Positions 37,163-46,492 of a stretch of 64,000 bases of DNA are shown piece after piece. The translations under genes were made by a program, and so were the position numbers. The stretch lies in assembly GCA_018241125.1 (NCBI GenBank), contig JAFEEL010000013.1, positions 1 through 64,000 on the forward strand. Direction: 5' to 3'. A model generated the notes under the pieces. The model ran no database searches and was not told the DNA's origin. It was given only the letters and a program-made list of their open reading frames with translations. The stretch's first letter is position 1. Each line of letters opens with the position of its first letter. The DNA comes from Pseudomonadota bacterium. GTDB lineage: Bacteria; Pseudomonadota; Gammaproteobacteria; Xanthomonadales; Xanthomonadaceae.

Positions 37163-38944
37163 TCATCCGGCCAACTGCGCGTGTTCCAGCGGACGCTCGC
37201 GGTGCAGCAGCATCCATTCGGCGTGCTCTTCCAGGCAGGCGCGGCCGAGCGAGGTGAGGAGCTGTCGCTGTTCTGCCTCCGATCGGGCCAGGGTCAGGCG
37301 TTCGCGGCAGCTCTCGAACAGGCGGCGCATGAAGCGGAATTGCTTGATCAGCTCGCGGTCGGCGCGCTTGTAGGAATACGCCTCGCGGATGCCGGCCAGC
37401 AGCGGCAGCAACCCCATCGTCACCACCAAAGCTTGCTGCACGGGCCCGGGCAAGTGGTCGCCGCCGACCAGCAACACTGCGGCGCCGAGCAGGCCCGCGC
37501 TCAGCGCTGCGCGGCCAAGTCGTGCCGTGCGATGGTGGGCGTGCTCGCGTCGGGTGGTGCCTTGCCGGAAGTATTCGAGTTGGCCGCCCTTGCCGCTGGC
37601 GTCGCCGATCCAGTGCGCAATCGTCCAGCGCAGCCAGCGCGCATCGGCGGCAAATCCCTCGTCGCGCAGCAGGCCGCTGCCGCGCATCGCGTGGCGGATC
37701 CAGCTCAAGTCGACATCCTGCTTCTGCAAGAATCCGTCATACCCAAGGCTGCTGTTGGGTGGCGTCTCCACGTCGGCCAAGCGCCAGTAAATCTGCACGC
37801 GCAGGCCCTCGGCCAGACCGCGGTAGTCCAGGTATTTGCGTTGCCACTGCCGGCGTTCGCCGATGTGGTGCAGCACCAGGGCGATAAAAAACAGGGTCAG
37901 AAACGAGGCCAGGCACCAGCGGTCGGTGGCGATGTCGGAGTAGAAGATGAACGACAGGCCCATCAGCGCGGCCACGAAGTGCGTCCAGAACAGGCTGCGC
38001 CGAACTTGCTTCTGGAAGTGCATGGCCAGCCAGTCGGCGGCGCGCAGCTGCTGGTCGAGCAGGGCGATGCGGGGTGGCGGCGTGGAGGGCAGTTCGCCGG
38101 CAAACAGTGTCGAGCGGGTCGCGGCGATCGTGTCGGCATGGCGCGCGGCATCGACGTTGAAGGTTTCCAGTTGCCCGAACACGGTGCGATAGGGCTCGGG
38201 CAGTTGCGCGGTGGTTTCCGATTCGCCGTTCAGGGTCAGCCAGCGCGTGGACAGCGGCGGTAGCCGCGGTTCGCGTCCGTCCTGCAGGCGTCGGCTCACG
38301 CTGACGTGGTAGATCAAATCGCTTTCGTCGTCGGCCAGCAGGTTGGGCGCGGCTTCGTGGATGCCGAAGTCGGGCATCACGTCGTGCAGGTGGAAGTCCA
38401 CCACCTGCGCGGTGCCGCCGGTGGCGTGGCTGGGGTGGCCGTCCCACAGCGCCAGCAGGAGCTGGCAGTGACTGGACACGAACATGCCCAGTTGCGCGTA
38501 CTGGCGGTTGCGCGCCGGGCCACGCGCCGCAATGCCTGCCGCGCTGTTGCCCGGCGCCAGCGGCAACACCCGCACCTGCGCGCGCGCCAGCAGAGTGCGG
38601 AAGCGGGCGAGGGTGGCCGGGTCGGTGAAGTCGCGCTCGTATTCGGCCTGCGGCATCGGCAGCGGCGCCATCAGCTCGATGCCCAGATTCAGCGCCTCCT
38701 CGGCGACGAGTTGGTCGCCGCCCTCGGCCAGCGCGGATATCAGCCGCAATGGCAGTGAAGGATATTGCGCGCGCAGGTTTTCCAGAAACACGCGCACGGC
38801 CTCGCGTAGCGCCGGTTCCTGCGCGTGCACCAGATCGCGGTGCGCGGTCAGGCCGATGTTCAGCCGCATCCGCGCGTCGGCGGCTGCCGGCTCGGCACCG
38901 CCAGCTTGGCGAGCGTTCGCGTCGGGATCGAACGCGTTGCCCAC
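37163..38944 (-). CDS. SLOG-like nucleotide-sensor protein with two pairs of membrane helices
   Basis: A 593-residue protein and the third gene of the putative defence operon, 7 bp after the STAND gene. Residues about 27-175 resemble a SLOG (Rossmann-like, LOG-related) domain: RLNIGLTAHRDL, SALAEGGDQLVAEEALNLGI and LMAPLPMPQAEYERDF, then LLLALWDGHP and GGTAQVVDF. Two membrane helices lie at about 319-338 and 342-360, followed by a helical stretch (QRKYLDYRGLAEGLRVQIYW) that recalls the SLATT two-helix effector. A second pair lies at about 477-495 and 500-518. SLOG domains in Thoeris ThsA bind the signal made by a TIR protein. A signal-gated membrane effector is inferred; no close family is recognised with certainty. 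Confidence 0.75.
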   Translation of the reverse strand: MGNAFDPDANARQAGGAEPAAADARMRLNIGLTAHRDLVHAQEPALREAVRVFLENLRAQYPSLPLRLISALAEGGDQLVAEEALNLGIELMAPLPMPQAEYERDFTDPATLARFRTLLARAQVRVLPLAPGNSAAGIAARGPARNRQYAQLGMFVSSHCQLLLALWDGHPSHATGGTAQVVDFHLHDVMPDFGIHEAAPNLLADDESDLIYHVSVSRRLQDGREPRLPPLSTRWLTLNGESETTAQLPEPYRTVFGQLETFNVDAARHADTIAATRSTLFAGELPSTPPPRIALLDQQLRAADWLAMHFQKQVRRSLFWTHFVAALMGLSFIFYSDIATDRWCLASFLTLFFIALVLHHIGERRQWQRKYLDYRGLAEGLRVQIYWRLADVETPPNSSLGYDGFLQKQDVDLSWIRHAMRGSGLLRDEGFAADARWLRWTIAHWIGDASGKGGQLEYFRQGTTRREHAHHRTARLGRAALSAGLLGAAVLLVGGDHLPGPVQQALVVTMGLLPLLAGIREAYSYKRADRELIKQFRFMRRLFESCRERLTLARSEAEQRQLLTSLGRACLEEHAEWMLLHRERPLEHAQLAG

Positions 38945-38951
38945 GCGCGGC

Positions 38952-41900
38952 CTATTTGGCCTGCGCGGCCGCGATCAGGCCGGCGACATCGCGCAGATCG
39001 GATAGCCGTCGGGCTTCGTCGGACGCGGCGGCGACTTGCGCGGAGGCGTCCTTCAAGTCCACTGCGCGCTGCGCCGATCCAGCGGCGTCGCTGGCTTGCG
39101 CGATCGCATCCACGTACAGCGCGTAGGCGAAATCATGACGGAAGCGGGTGTCGTGCGCGCCGTTTTTCAGATTCGTGCGATACCACGCCAGCGCCGGTTG
39201 CAGGCTCGCGCGTGCCGCATCGGCATGGCCTTGCAGTGCCTGCGCGTGGGCGAGCAGCACCTGCGCCGCGGCGTGGTTGGTCGGGATGTCGTAGGCAAGG
39301 TTGCGGGGGTCGTCAGGAACTGCCTGCAATCTGCGTGCGGATGCTTCGGCCTGCGCGCCACGATCCAGTTGCAGCAGCGCCTGCGTGGCGATTGCCAACT
39401 GCCCGCGCAGCAAGTTGTCGCGCAAGGTCACGGCGTTGAAGGCGCTCGGGGAGACGATGATCTGGTCGATCCGCGCGATGGCGGCGGTGGCCTGGGTCAG
39501 AGCGGCTTCCGGCTCGCCTTCGAGCAATCGTACCCGGCCGCCGAGCCCTCGGGCGTCGGCCAGCAATTGCCGGCGCGCATCGTCGGGCGCGTATTGCGCG
39601 AGCAAGGCGTTGACATCGCCGGGGTAGGCTGCTTGCGATTGTGCGGCGCCGGCGGCATCTCCGCTGGCCGCTTGCCATCCGGCAAGCACCGGGCGCTGAA
39701 ACCAGACGATGGCACCCCACGGCGACGGCAGGCGCGGGTCGTTCGCGATCGCAAACAGGCTGTGCATGGTGCCGATGGCGGCGCTCACCTTGCCCTCGTC
39801 GAACTGCTGCTCGGCGATCAAGCGCAGGCCGGTGGCCCACATGCCCCAACCCTGCAGGTCGGACGGATCGAAGCGTACGGTGTCCTGACCGGCCTGCACG
39901 GACTTGCGCGCGTACTCCATCGCGGTGGCGTCGTCGTGGCGGCGCCTTGCGATGCGCGCCAACTGGTCGGCGGCGAAGTAGCGGTTCCACATCGAGTGGA
40001 TGTCGCCGGGGCGGCGCTCGAGTACTTTTTCGGTCATCTCGTAGACTTGCCGTTCCAGCTTCTGCGCCTCGTCGAGGCGATCGAGCTGCCCCAGAAAGCG
40101 CGCTTCGGAATCGGCAATGTCGGCCCAGTTGGCAGCCGCATCGAGGTCGCGCAGATCCAGTGCGCCCATGCCCGCCATCACCGCACGCGCCTGCGCGCAG
40201 GTCTTGACGCCTTGTTCGTAGGGCTGGGAATGGCTGAGGTAGTTCAGGGCATCGGCATAGGTCAGCTTGGCCTCGCGCGGGCCGTCGGGCCGATCCACCA
40301 GCGGGCGCAGCAGTTCGACGGCGCGCTGCAATTGCTGCGGCGTGCCGCGCCCGCCCAGCAGGTAGGTGCGGCCGCGCTCGTAGAGCGACAACGCCAGTCC
40401 GAATGTGACCGCATCGGAGTGATCGCCTGCGGCTTGCAGCTTCTCGAACTGCGCCTGCGCCTGTTCGAGCAGCTTGAAGGCGGCATCGGCCTTTCCGCTA
40501 TTGGCCAGCGCCGCGCCCTCGCGCACCAGTGCCATCGCGTGGTTGGTCTGCGTTTGTGGCGTCACCAGTTGCGGCGGCAGGCTGTCGTAATAGGCCACCG
40601 TCATGTGCGCCAGCTTGCCCAGCGTCTCCAGCCGCCCGGTCGGCGCCAGTTCGGCGTACAGGTCGTCGATGACGTAACTCACCATCTTTTCGGCGTCGCC
40701 GCGCGACTTCTGCGCCATCGCCTCGGCATCGCGGGCGCGGTGCAGGTTGACCCAGCCGAACACCGCGCCGGCCACCGCGAACAACATCAGCACCGCGCAC
40801 ACGGCGGCGACCTGGCGGGCGCGCACCAGCGCCCGGTGGGTCGCCTGCTCACGCTCGCGTTGCTGCGCCAATGCGTGCTCGGCGGCATCGCGGGCTTCGC
40901 GCTCCTGACGCGCATTGCGGCTGGCTTGCACCACCCCGCACAGCACGTCGTGGGTGAGCTCCACCCGGCGCATGTCGAGGCGCTCCTCGATGCGCAGCAG
41001 GCGGCGGTTGACCAAGGTCGGCAGCGCGCTGCCCGGCGCGCCGGCCTCGGCCAGCGCCTTGAGCACGCGTTCCTCGCCCACGCTTTCGCGGTAGCCCGAG
41101 TCGGTGAGCAGCAGGTCTTCGACCACCCGCCGTACGCCGGGCGGCTGATCGGCCAGCGCGCGCTCGTAGAACTCCGACAGGATGGTGTCGCGCGATCCGG
41201 CCAGCAGGTCGGCGGAAATCTCCGCCTTCTTCTGTGTCAGTCGTACGGTGTTCAGTTCGCGGCACACGAGGCTGAGCAACGACGGCTCGACCTCGGCATT
41301 GGCCAGCTCCGAACCGCCGGCGACGAAGCGCACGATCGCCTCAGCGATCTCCTGCGTCACCAGTCGGCCACCGGGCTTGACGACTGCCGTCAGCGCCTGC
41401 GTGCCGGTCATCCGCGCCAGCCGCATGCGGTTCTGGGTGATCGAGGGCATGGTGCCCTTGACGCTTTCCAGATGCGCCAGATAGTCCTCGCGCAGCGCGA
41501 TCAGCACGCGGTAGTCGGCGCGGGCGAAATCGAAATCTTCGGCGGCCGCCTCGTCGTTGTCGATGCGCGCCTCCAGCGAAGCGGGCGGGCGGTTCTCGAC
41601 CAGATCGGCCAAGTCGTCCAGAAACAACTTCGCGCGCTCGCGACCGGCGTCGTCGGCCTGACCGAGGGTGAAGATTTCCTCGAACTGGTCGAAGATCAGC
41701 AGCGGCGTGAGCATGTGCCCGGCCCCATCGCGCAGCAGGTCGCCGCGGTGGTGCAAGAACTCCCACAGCGACTCGCCTTCGGCCGCACTGCCGGGACGGC
41801 TCCACGCCCCGACCTCGGCGCTGGCCTTGAAGATCGCCTGCTTGATCTGTTCCGACGGCGGCGGCGAGCCGTGCGCGTAGTCGATGCGCACGTACACCGG

Positions 41901-42146
41901 GCAATAGCCTTCGGCGCGCAGCTTGGGCACCACGCCAGCGCGCAGCAGCGAGGTCTTGCCCAGCCCGGACTGCCCGAACAATATCGTCAACAACTTGCGC
42001 TGGATGCGCCGGCACAGCTCGGCGGCTTCCTCGTCACGGCCGTGGAAGTAGGCGCGGGATTCTTCCGAATACGAGAACAGGCCCAGCCACGGATTCTGCG
42101 GGTCGATGGCGACGTTCTCGTCGCCGCTGCGCGGGGCCTGGTTCAT
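38952..42146 (-). CDS. STAND-type NTPase (nSTAND1-like) with membrane segment and TPR-like tail
   Basis: A 1064-residue protein. The N-terminus carries NPWLGLFSYSEESRAYFHGR (about 19-37), typical of the nSTAND1 group, then Walker A GQSGLGKTS at 58-66, Walker B LLIFDQFEEIF at 149-159, and a winged-helix-like region to about 410 with THDVL. A coiled coil (about 410-445) leads to one membrane helix at about 446-468. The last 570 residues are alpha-helical repeats of TPR type (Ala-rich, YAxKSVQAGQDT). STAND NTPases such as Avs sense a foreign protein through C-terminal repeats and oligomerise with ATP. Its ATG overlaps the stop of the SIR2/TIR gene (ATGA). The function is inferred from architecture and context. 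Confidence 0.85.
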   Translation of the reverse strand: MNQAPRSGDENVAIDPQNPWLGLFSYSEESRAYFHGRDEEAAELCRRIQRKLLTILFGQSGLGKTSLLRAGVVPKLRAEGYCPVYVRIDYAHGSPPPSEQIKQAIFKASAEVGAWSRPGSAAEGESLWEFLHHRGDLLRDGAGHMLTPLLIFDQFEEIFTLGQADDAGRERAKLFLDDLADLVENRPPASLEARIDNDEAAAEDFDFARADYRVLIALREDYLAHLESVKGTMPSITQNRMRLARMTGTQALTAVVKPGGRLVTQEIAEAIVRFVAGGSELANAEVEPSLLSLVCRELNTVRLTQKKAEISADLLAGSRDTILSEFYERALADQPPGVRRVVEDLLLTDSGYRESVGEERVLKALAEAGAPGSALPTLVNRRLLRIEERLDMRRVELTHDVLCGVVQASRNARQEREARDAAEHALAQQREREQATHRALVRARQVAAVCAVLMLFAVAGAVFGWVNLHRARDAEAMAQKSRGDAEKMVSYVIDDLYAELAPTGRLETLGKLAHMTVAYYDSLPPQLVTPQTQTNHAMALVREGAALANSGKADAAFKLLEQAQAQFEKLQAAGDHSDAVTFGLALSLYERGRTYLLGGRGTPQQLQRAVELLRPLVDRPDGPREAKLTYADALNYLSHSQPYEQGVKTCAQARAVMAGMGALDLRDLDAAANWADIADSEARFLGQLDRLDEAQKLERQVYEMTEKVLERRPGDIHSMWNRYFAADQLARIARRRHDDATAMEYARKSVQAGQDTVRFDPSDLQGWGMWATGLRLIAEQQFDEGKVSAAIGTMHSLFAIANDPRLPSPWGAIVWFQRPVLAGWQAASGDAAGAAQSQAAYPGDVNALLAQYAPDDARRQLLADARGLGGRVRLLEGEPEAALTQATAAIARIDQIIVSPSAFNAVTLRDNLLRGQLAIATQALLQLDRGAQAEASARRLQAVPDDPRNLAYDIPTNHAAAQVLLAHAQALQGHADAARASLQPALAWYRTNLKNGAHDTRFRHDFAYALYVDAIAQASDAAGSAQRAVDLKDASAQVAAASDEARRLSDLRDVAGLIAAAQAK

Positions 42147-43525
42147 GCGCTTCTCCCGCTGGACAGTTCCTGCAAGCGGCGGATGAACTCCGGTGGTGGT
42201 TCGCCACCGGGGATGCGCGAGAAGTGCAGGGCCTTGAAGGCTTCCGGCGCCAACGCCTGCATCTCGGGCGTGTCGTCGATGCACACGGGCAGGATGAACA
42301 CCGCGCCGTCGGCGATGTTGCGCGCCCGATCCACCGCGTAGCTCCACTCGCGGCGGAAGTAGGCCTCGTGGCGGCGCTGGGTGGTGGCCGAAATCACCGG
42401 CACGAAGTAACTGCAACGGCCGATATTGGCGTGGATCTTGCGGTCGTAGTCGTCGCCGCCTTCCAGACGATCCATGTCGAACCAGGTGACGATGCCGGCC
42501 GCATCCAGCGCGGCCTTGAGTTTCTGCACTGCCGGCAAATCCTCGCGTGCGTAGCTGATGAACACCGCGTTGGCCGGCATCTCGCGCGCCGGCGGCAGGA
42601 AACGCAGCGGCGCGTTGCCGCCGTTCGATACCGGTGATGGATGCTGGCGCTGCATCCAGCGCGCGTGCAGTTCGGCCACGAACGCCTCGGCGCCGCCGTA
42701 CACGCGGGTGCGCATGCTCACCTGTTGCAGGAAGGCGACCAGACGGGCGTCCTTGAGGGTGTGGTCGTCGGCCAGCACCTCGGTGAAGTCGCGCGGGTCG
42801 GACAGGCGGCGGCGCTTGGCCATGCGCAGGAACAGCCGCGCCAGCCAGTTTGAAAAATCGCTGCCGATCAGCAGCAGGTGGTTGTGTTCGAGTTCGTGGA
42901 AGAGTTTTTCCGGCGTGAGGTGTTCGGACTGCAAGGCGCAGATGAACTCCAGCAGGTCCTCGTCGGACAACACATACGTCGGCGAGGCCGACAGCCGCCC
43001 GAGCAGGTGATAGATCACGGTGCGCTGCAACTGCCCGCGCTCGGTCGGCAGGTCGGCGACGCGGTTGGGCGCGTAGGCGATCACTTCCGAGGATGGCTGG
43101 CCGCCGTAGCGCGCGCGGTTGACCGCTTTTTCCAGCAGCGGGTCGAAGGTGGTGGTGACGAACAGGTCGAAGTCGGTGATCTGCGCCAGTTGCAGCAGCG
43201 CCGGCGGCGGCTCGAACTCGACCTCGCGCAGGATCGAACGCACCCGCGTGTAGGCTTCCTCGCGGCGACCGCGATGCCCGAGATAAGCGCACATCACGTC
43301 GTTGAGGGTGATCGGCGAGGGCAGTTCGCCGATGTCCACCGCCAGCTTGGCGGCGAGCTTCTCGGCCAGCCATTCGTACAGCGGGCGCAGGCCGCGGTCG
43401 GTCTGCACGCGCATCAGATCCGGCCCGATGATCGGGATGACACGGCGTTCTTCGATGTAATTGAGCAGATCGTCCCAGGCGTCGTCGTCGAAGCCCTGGA
43501 ACGCTGCCGCGGCTGCTGTCGTCAT
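42143..43525 (-). CDS. SIR2-like/TIR domain fusion protein
   Basis: A 460-residue protein and the first gene of the putative defence operon. Residues about 18-290 resemble a SIR2-like NAD-binding domain: VIPIIGPDLMRV (29-40), FVTTTFDPLLEKA (122-134) and IYHLLGRLSASPTYVLSDED (171-190). The expected catalytic Asn (VTTNYD) is Thr, and the expected His (LHG) is Leu. Residues about 318-455 form a TIR domain: NAVFISYAREDLPAVQKLKA, GIVTWFDMDRLEGGDDYDRK, FVPVIS and YFRREW, with a candidate catalytic Glu at 393. TIR domains of bacterial defence cleave NAD+ or make cyclic ADP-ribose signals. I chose the ATG at 43525 (MTTAAAAAFQGF); a longer frame upstream runs through repeat DNA. Confidence 0.85.
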   Translation of the reverse strand: MTTAAAAAFQGFDDDAWDDLLNYIEERRVIPIIGPDLMRVQTDRGLRPLYEWLAEKLAAKLAVDIGELPSPITLNDVMCAYLGHRGRREEAYTRVRSILREVEFEPPPALLQLAQITDFDLFVTTTFDPLLEKAVNRARYGGQPSSEVIAYAPNRVADLPTERGQLQRTVIYHLLGRLSASPTYVLSDEDLLEFICALQSEHLTPEKLFHELEHNHLLLIGSDFSNWLARLFLRMAKRRRLSDPRDFTEVLADDHTLKDARLVAFLQQVSMRTRVYGGAEAFVAELHARWMQRQHPSPVSNGGNAPLRFLPPAREMPANAVFISYAREDLPAVQKLKAALDAAGIVTWFDMDRLEGGDDYDRKIHANIGRCSYFVPVISATTQRRHEAYFRREWSYAVDRARNIADGAVFILPVCIDDTPEMQALAPEAFKALHFSRIPGGEPPPEFIRRLQELSSGRSA

Positions 43526-43639
43526 CGCACTCCCCCCGTGGGCGCTCGCAGCCTTCGTCGGCCGCAGATCAGCGGCGGGAGTGTAGCGCGACCACGGACA
43601 AATCACCTTGACCTGCAAATCGTCGCGAATTCCGATCGT

Positions 43640-43835
43640 TGCTGGCTTTGCAACAGCCGCAGGCTGGTCAAGCCGCTCCCACAAGAAGCCGCACCGCTTC
43701 CGTGGGGGGGGCTTGCAGGCCCGATGGAATCGAGCCGTGCTGCTTCTGTGGGAGGGCCGTCCCCGGCCCGATGGAATTCTGATCGCGGCTGGCATTTCAA
43801 CAGCCGCAGGCGGGTCAAGCCGCTCCCGCACAAAG
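43640..43835. repeat. GTGGGAG-type repeats upstream of the SIR2/TIR operon
   Basis: Two units with caacagccgcaggc(t/g)ggtcaagccgctccc (about 43651-43680 and 43799-43829) surround a unit with gtgggagggccgtccccggc (about 43748). They are the same families as at 0.85-1.05 kb and 36.0-36.2 kb. The whole gap 43526-43867 holds no gene; a promoter for the operon should lie at 43530-43640. Confidence 0.82.
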
Positions 43836-43867
43836 CCGAACGGGCAGACACAGCAGCGAAGTTTGGT

Positions 43868-44905
43868 TTACCAACTCGCCCCGACGATACGCGGCTCGGG
43901 TTCCAGCGTCACCCCGAAGCGATCGCGGATCGACGCGGCCACGCGCCGGGCCAGATCCAGCAGTTGCGCGCCGCTGGCCTGACCGTGGTTGACCAGCACC
44001 AGCGCGTGGCGATCGGAGATGCCGGCATCGCCCTCGCGAAAGCCCTTCCAGCCGCAGGCATCGATCAGCCAGCCGGCCGAGAGTTTGCGTTGCCCCGGTG
44101 TACTGGCCGAATACACCGGCAACCGCGGGTTGTGGGCCAGCAGATCCTGGGCGGTGGTGGCATCGACTTGCGGATTCTTGAAGAAGCTGCCGGCGTTGCC
44201 GATCAGCGCCGGATCGGGCAGCTTGCGCGTGCGCAGGCGGATCACCGCCTCGGCCACGTGCGCGGCACGCGGCGACGTGACGCCCATCGCCGCCAGTTCC
44301 TCGGCGATGCCGGCATAGGCGGTTTGCAACTCGTGCTGGCGGGGCAGGCGGAACTCCACCGCGATCACGATCCAGCGCTCGGGCTGGCGCTTGAACACAC
44401 TGTCGCGGTAGGCGAATCCGCAGGCCGCGTTGTCCAGGCGCACAACGCGGCCGCTGGCGCGGTCGAAGGCTTCCACGGTTTCGATGAACTGCCCGACTTC
44501 CGCGCCGTAGGCGCCGATGTTCTGGATCGGCGCGGCGCCGACGTGGCCGGGAATCAGCGCGAGGTTCTCCAGCCCTTCCAGGCGGCGGCCGAGGGTGTAG
44601 TGCACGAATTCGTTCCAGACCACGCCAGCCTCGGCGCGCACCAGTGCGCCGTCGGCGTCTTCGCGCACGACCGCGATGCCGCGCAAGTCCAGATGCAGCA
44701 CCAGACCCGGTGGATCGCCGGCCAGCAGCAGGTTGCTGCCTTGCCCGAGCACCAGCAGCGGCATGCGCAACAACGTTTCGAAGCGCAGCAGTTCGTCGAG
44801 CGCGGCGCGGTCGGGCACTTCGGCCAGCAACGGCGCGGTCGCGGCGACGCGAAAGGTGTTGCGGGTGAGCAGCGGGGCGTTTTCCAGCAACCGCGGGCTG
44901 GCCAT
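43868..44905 (-). CDS. murB: UDP-N-acetylenolpyruvoylglucosamine reductase
   Basis: Reduces UDP-GlcNAc-enolpyruvate to UDP-MurNAc with NADPH and FAD, in the cytoplasmic phase of peptidoglycan synthesis. The 345 residues match the E. coli type I enzyme. They show the FAD-binding LVLGQGSNLLLAG (about 51-63), GLENLALIPGHVGAAPIQNI (about 112-131) and YGAEV, the catalytic-Ser region LIGNAGSFFKNP, and the C-terminal HALVLVNHG. The ATG at 44905 shares one base with the pyrD stop (TGATG), so the pair is coupled. Confidence 0.96.
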   Translation of the reverse strand: MASPRLLENAPLLTRNTFRVAATAPLLAEVPDRAALDELLRFETLLRMPLLVLGQGSNLLLAGDPPGLVLHLDLRGIAVVREDADGALVRAEAGVVWNEFVHYTLGRRLEGLENLALIPGHVGAAPIQNIGAYGAEVGQFIETVEAFDRASGRVVRLDNAACGFAYRDSVFKRQPERWIVIAVEFRLPRQHELQTAYAGIAEELAAMGVTSPRAAHVAEAVIRLRTRKLPDPALIGNAGSFFKNPQVDATTAQDLLAHNPRLPVYSASTPGQRKLSAGWLIDACGWKGFREGDAGISDRHALVLVNHGQASGAQLLDLARRVAASIRDRFGVTLEPEPRIVGASW

Positions 44906-45936
44906 CAGACCGCACCCTCGCGGCGATGGCGCAGCGCGCGCACGCACTCGTTGATCAGATTGGGGCCGCGATAGACCAGCCCGGTATAGCACTGCACGAG
45001 GGTGGCGCCGGCGGCGACCTTGGCCACCGCATCGCCGCCGCTCATGATGCCGCCCACGCCGACCAGCGGGATTTTCTCGCCCACGCGCGCGCGCAATCGC
45101 GAGAGCACTTGCGTCGAGCGTTGGTACAGCGGTTTGCCGGACAGGCCGCCGGCTTCGCCTTCGAGCTTGTGCCCGGCGATGGCGGTGCGGGCGATGGTGG
45201 TGTTGGTGGCGATGATGCCCTCGATGCCGGCATCGAGCAGGATGCGCGCCATCGCGTCGAGTTGGGCGTCTTCCAGATCGGGTGCGATTTTCACCAGCAG
45301 CGGGGTGTCCTTGCGGTGCTGTGCGCGCAGCTTTTCCTGGGCCTCGCGCAGCCTGCCGATCAGGGCGCGCAGCGGCTCGGCGGCTTGCAGGTCGCGCAGG
45401 CCCGAGGTGTTGGGCGAGGAGATGTTGACGGTCACGTAGTCGGCGACCGGGTACACGCGCTCCAGACAAAAAAGATAATCGTCCGCCGCGTTTTCGTTGG
45501 GTGTGTCGGCGTTCTTGCCGATGTTGATGCCGACGATGCCCTTGCGGCGCGCACGGGCGACGTTTTTCACCAACGCATCCACGCCCTCGTTGTTGAAACC
45601 CAGACGATTGATCACCGCTTGCTGGTCGGGCAGGCGGAACATGCGCGGCTTCGGGTTGCCCGGCTGCGGGCGTGGGGTGGTGGTGCCGACCTCGATGAAG
45701 CCGAAGCCGAGCGCCAGCAGGGCATCGATGTGGGCGCCGTTCTTGTCCATCCCCGCGGCCAGCCCGAACGGATTTTCGAACAAGCGCCAGAACACCCGCG
45801 TCGGCAGTCGTGGCGGCTTGCGCGACAGCAGGTGCAGCGCCCCGGAGCGGTAGCTGGCTTCGATCACCTGCAAAGACAGGCCGTGTGCCGTCTCCGGGTC
45901 GAGCGCGAACAGCAACGGGCGGGCAAGTCCGTACAT
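44905..45936 (-). CDS. pyrD: Dihydroorotate dehydrogenase (quinone), class 2
   Basis: Oxidises dihydroorotate to orotate in pyrimidine synthesis, passing electrons to quinone at the inner membrane. The 343 residues show an N-terminal amphipathic region ([20 protein letters not shown]), [46 protein letters not shown] with the catalytic Ser, and [20 protein letters not shown]. The class 2 assignment follows from the N-terminal extension and Ser base. It lies just upstream of murB and overlaps it by one base. Confidence 0.96.
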   Translation of the reverse strand: MYGLARPLLFALDPETAHGLSLQVIEASYRSGALHLLSRKPPRLPTRVFWRLFENPFGLAAGMDKNGAHIDALLALGFGFIEVGTTTPRPQPGNPKPRMFRLPDQQAVINRLGFNNEGVDALVKNVARARRKGIVGINIGKNADTPNENAADDYLFCLERVYPVADYVTVNISSPNTSGLRDLQAAEPLRALIGRLREAQEKLRAQHRKDTPLLVKIAPDLEDAQLDAMARILLDAGIEGIIATNTTIARTAIAGHKLEGEAGGLSGKPLYQRSTQVLSRLRARVGEKIPLVGVGGIMSGGDAVAKVAAGATLVQCYTGLVYRGPNLINECVRALRHRREGAV

Positions 45937-46025
45937 CGGCGTCAGCGGCAGGCAATCAGGCGCGTAGGGTAGTCGAACCCCGGCGGGTGTTCGAGCGCCG
46001 CGTGGAAGGGCTTCATCGTCCGGCC

Positions 46026-46319
46026 CTAGTGCAGGGAGGCCAGCAGCATCAGGAAGCCCGCGATCCCGCCCAGAAACAGGAAGATCGCCAGCACCGCGAG
46101 CACGCACAAGCCCAGGTGCACATAACCCAGGATCAGCCCGGCCACCGCCATGCCGTCGCCGTCGAGCGCGCCTTGCGAGCGGCGGATCTCGGCCCGTGCC
46201 ATGTGCCCGCAAATCACCGCGATCACCGCGCCGATGAAGGGCAGCAGGAAATACGACAGCACCCCGAAGATCAGGCTGATCGTGGCGTTGGACGAAGTCT
46301 GGCGAATGGGCAGGCTCAA
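46026..46319 (-). CDS. DUF4190-like small membrane protein
   Basis: A 97-residue inner-membrane protein with two to three hydrophobic segments ([31 protein letters not shown] loop, [20 protein letters not shown]). The [20 protein letters not shown] loop is typical of DUF4190 proteins of Xanthomonadales. No in-frame ATG gives a sensible start. TTG 46319 (reads as [10 protein letters not shown]) matches family N-termini, so I chose it. Function unknown. It lies 89 bp upstream of pyrD on the same strand. Confidence 0.7.
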   Translation of the reverse strand: MSLPIRQTSSNATISLIFGVLSYFLLPFIGAVIAVICGHMARAEIRRSQGALDGDGMAVAGLILGYVHLGLCVLAVLAIFLFLGGIAGFLMLLASLH

Positions 46320-46492
46320 GGTCGTGGCTCGCGCGGCGGATCGGATGCGGCGGATCGGCTCGGGGAAAGATCGAATCGGAAACGCGGTCGTCGCTGGCAA
46401 TGGGGACGAACGGCGAACACAAAGCCCCCGTTGCCGGTGGCGCGTGCCATCCCGGCACGTACCCCGCCCGGACGGCACGCCGCGAGCCGCGT

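Noticed and set aside
39036..42341. 1101-residue plus-strand frame opposite the STAND gene
   Set aside because: Antisense shadow of the Walker-motif protein. No recognisable domain and typical shadow composition.
43526..43831. In-frame upstream extension of the SIR2/TIR protein
   Set aside because: It is translated from the GTGGGAG-type repeats and shows no conserved sequence; ATG 43525 is the sensible start.
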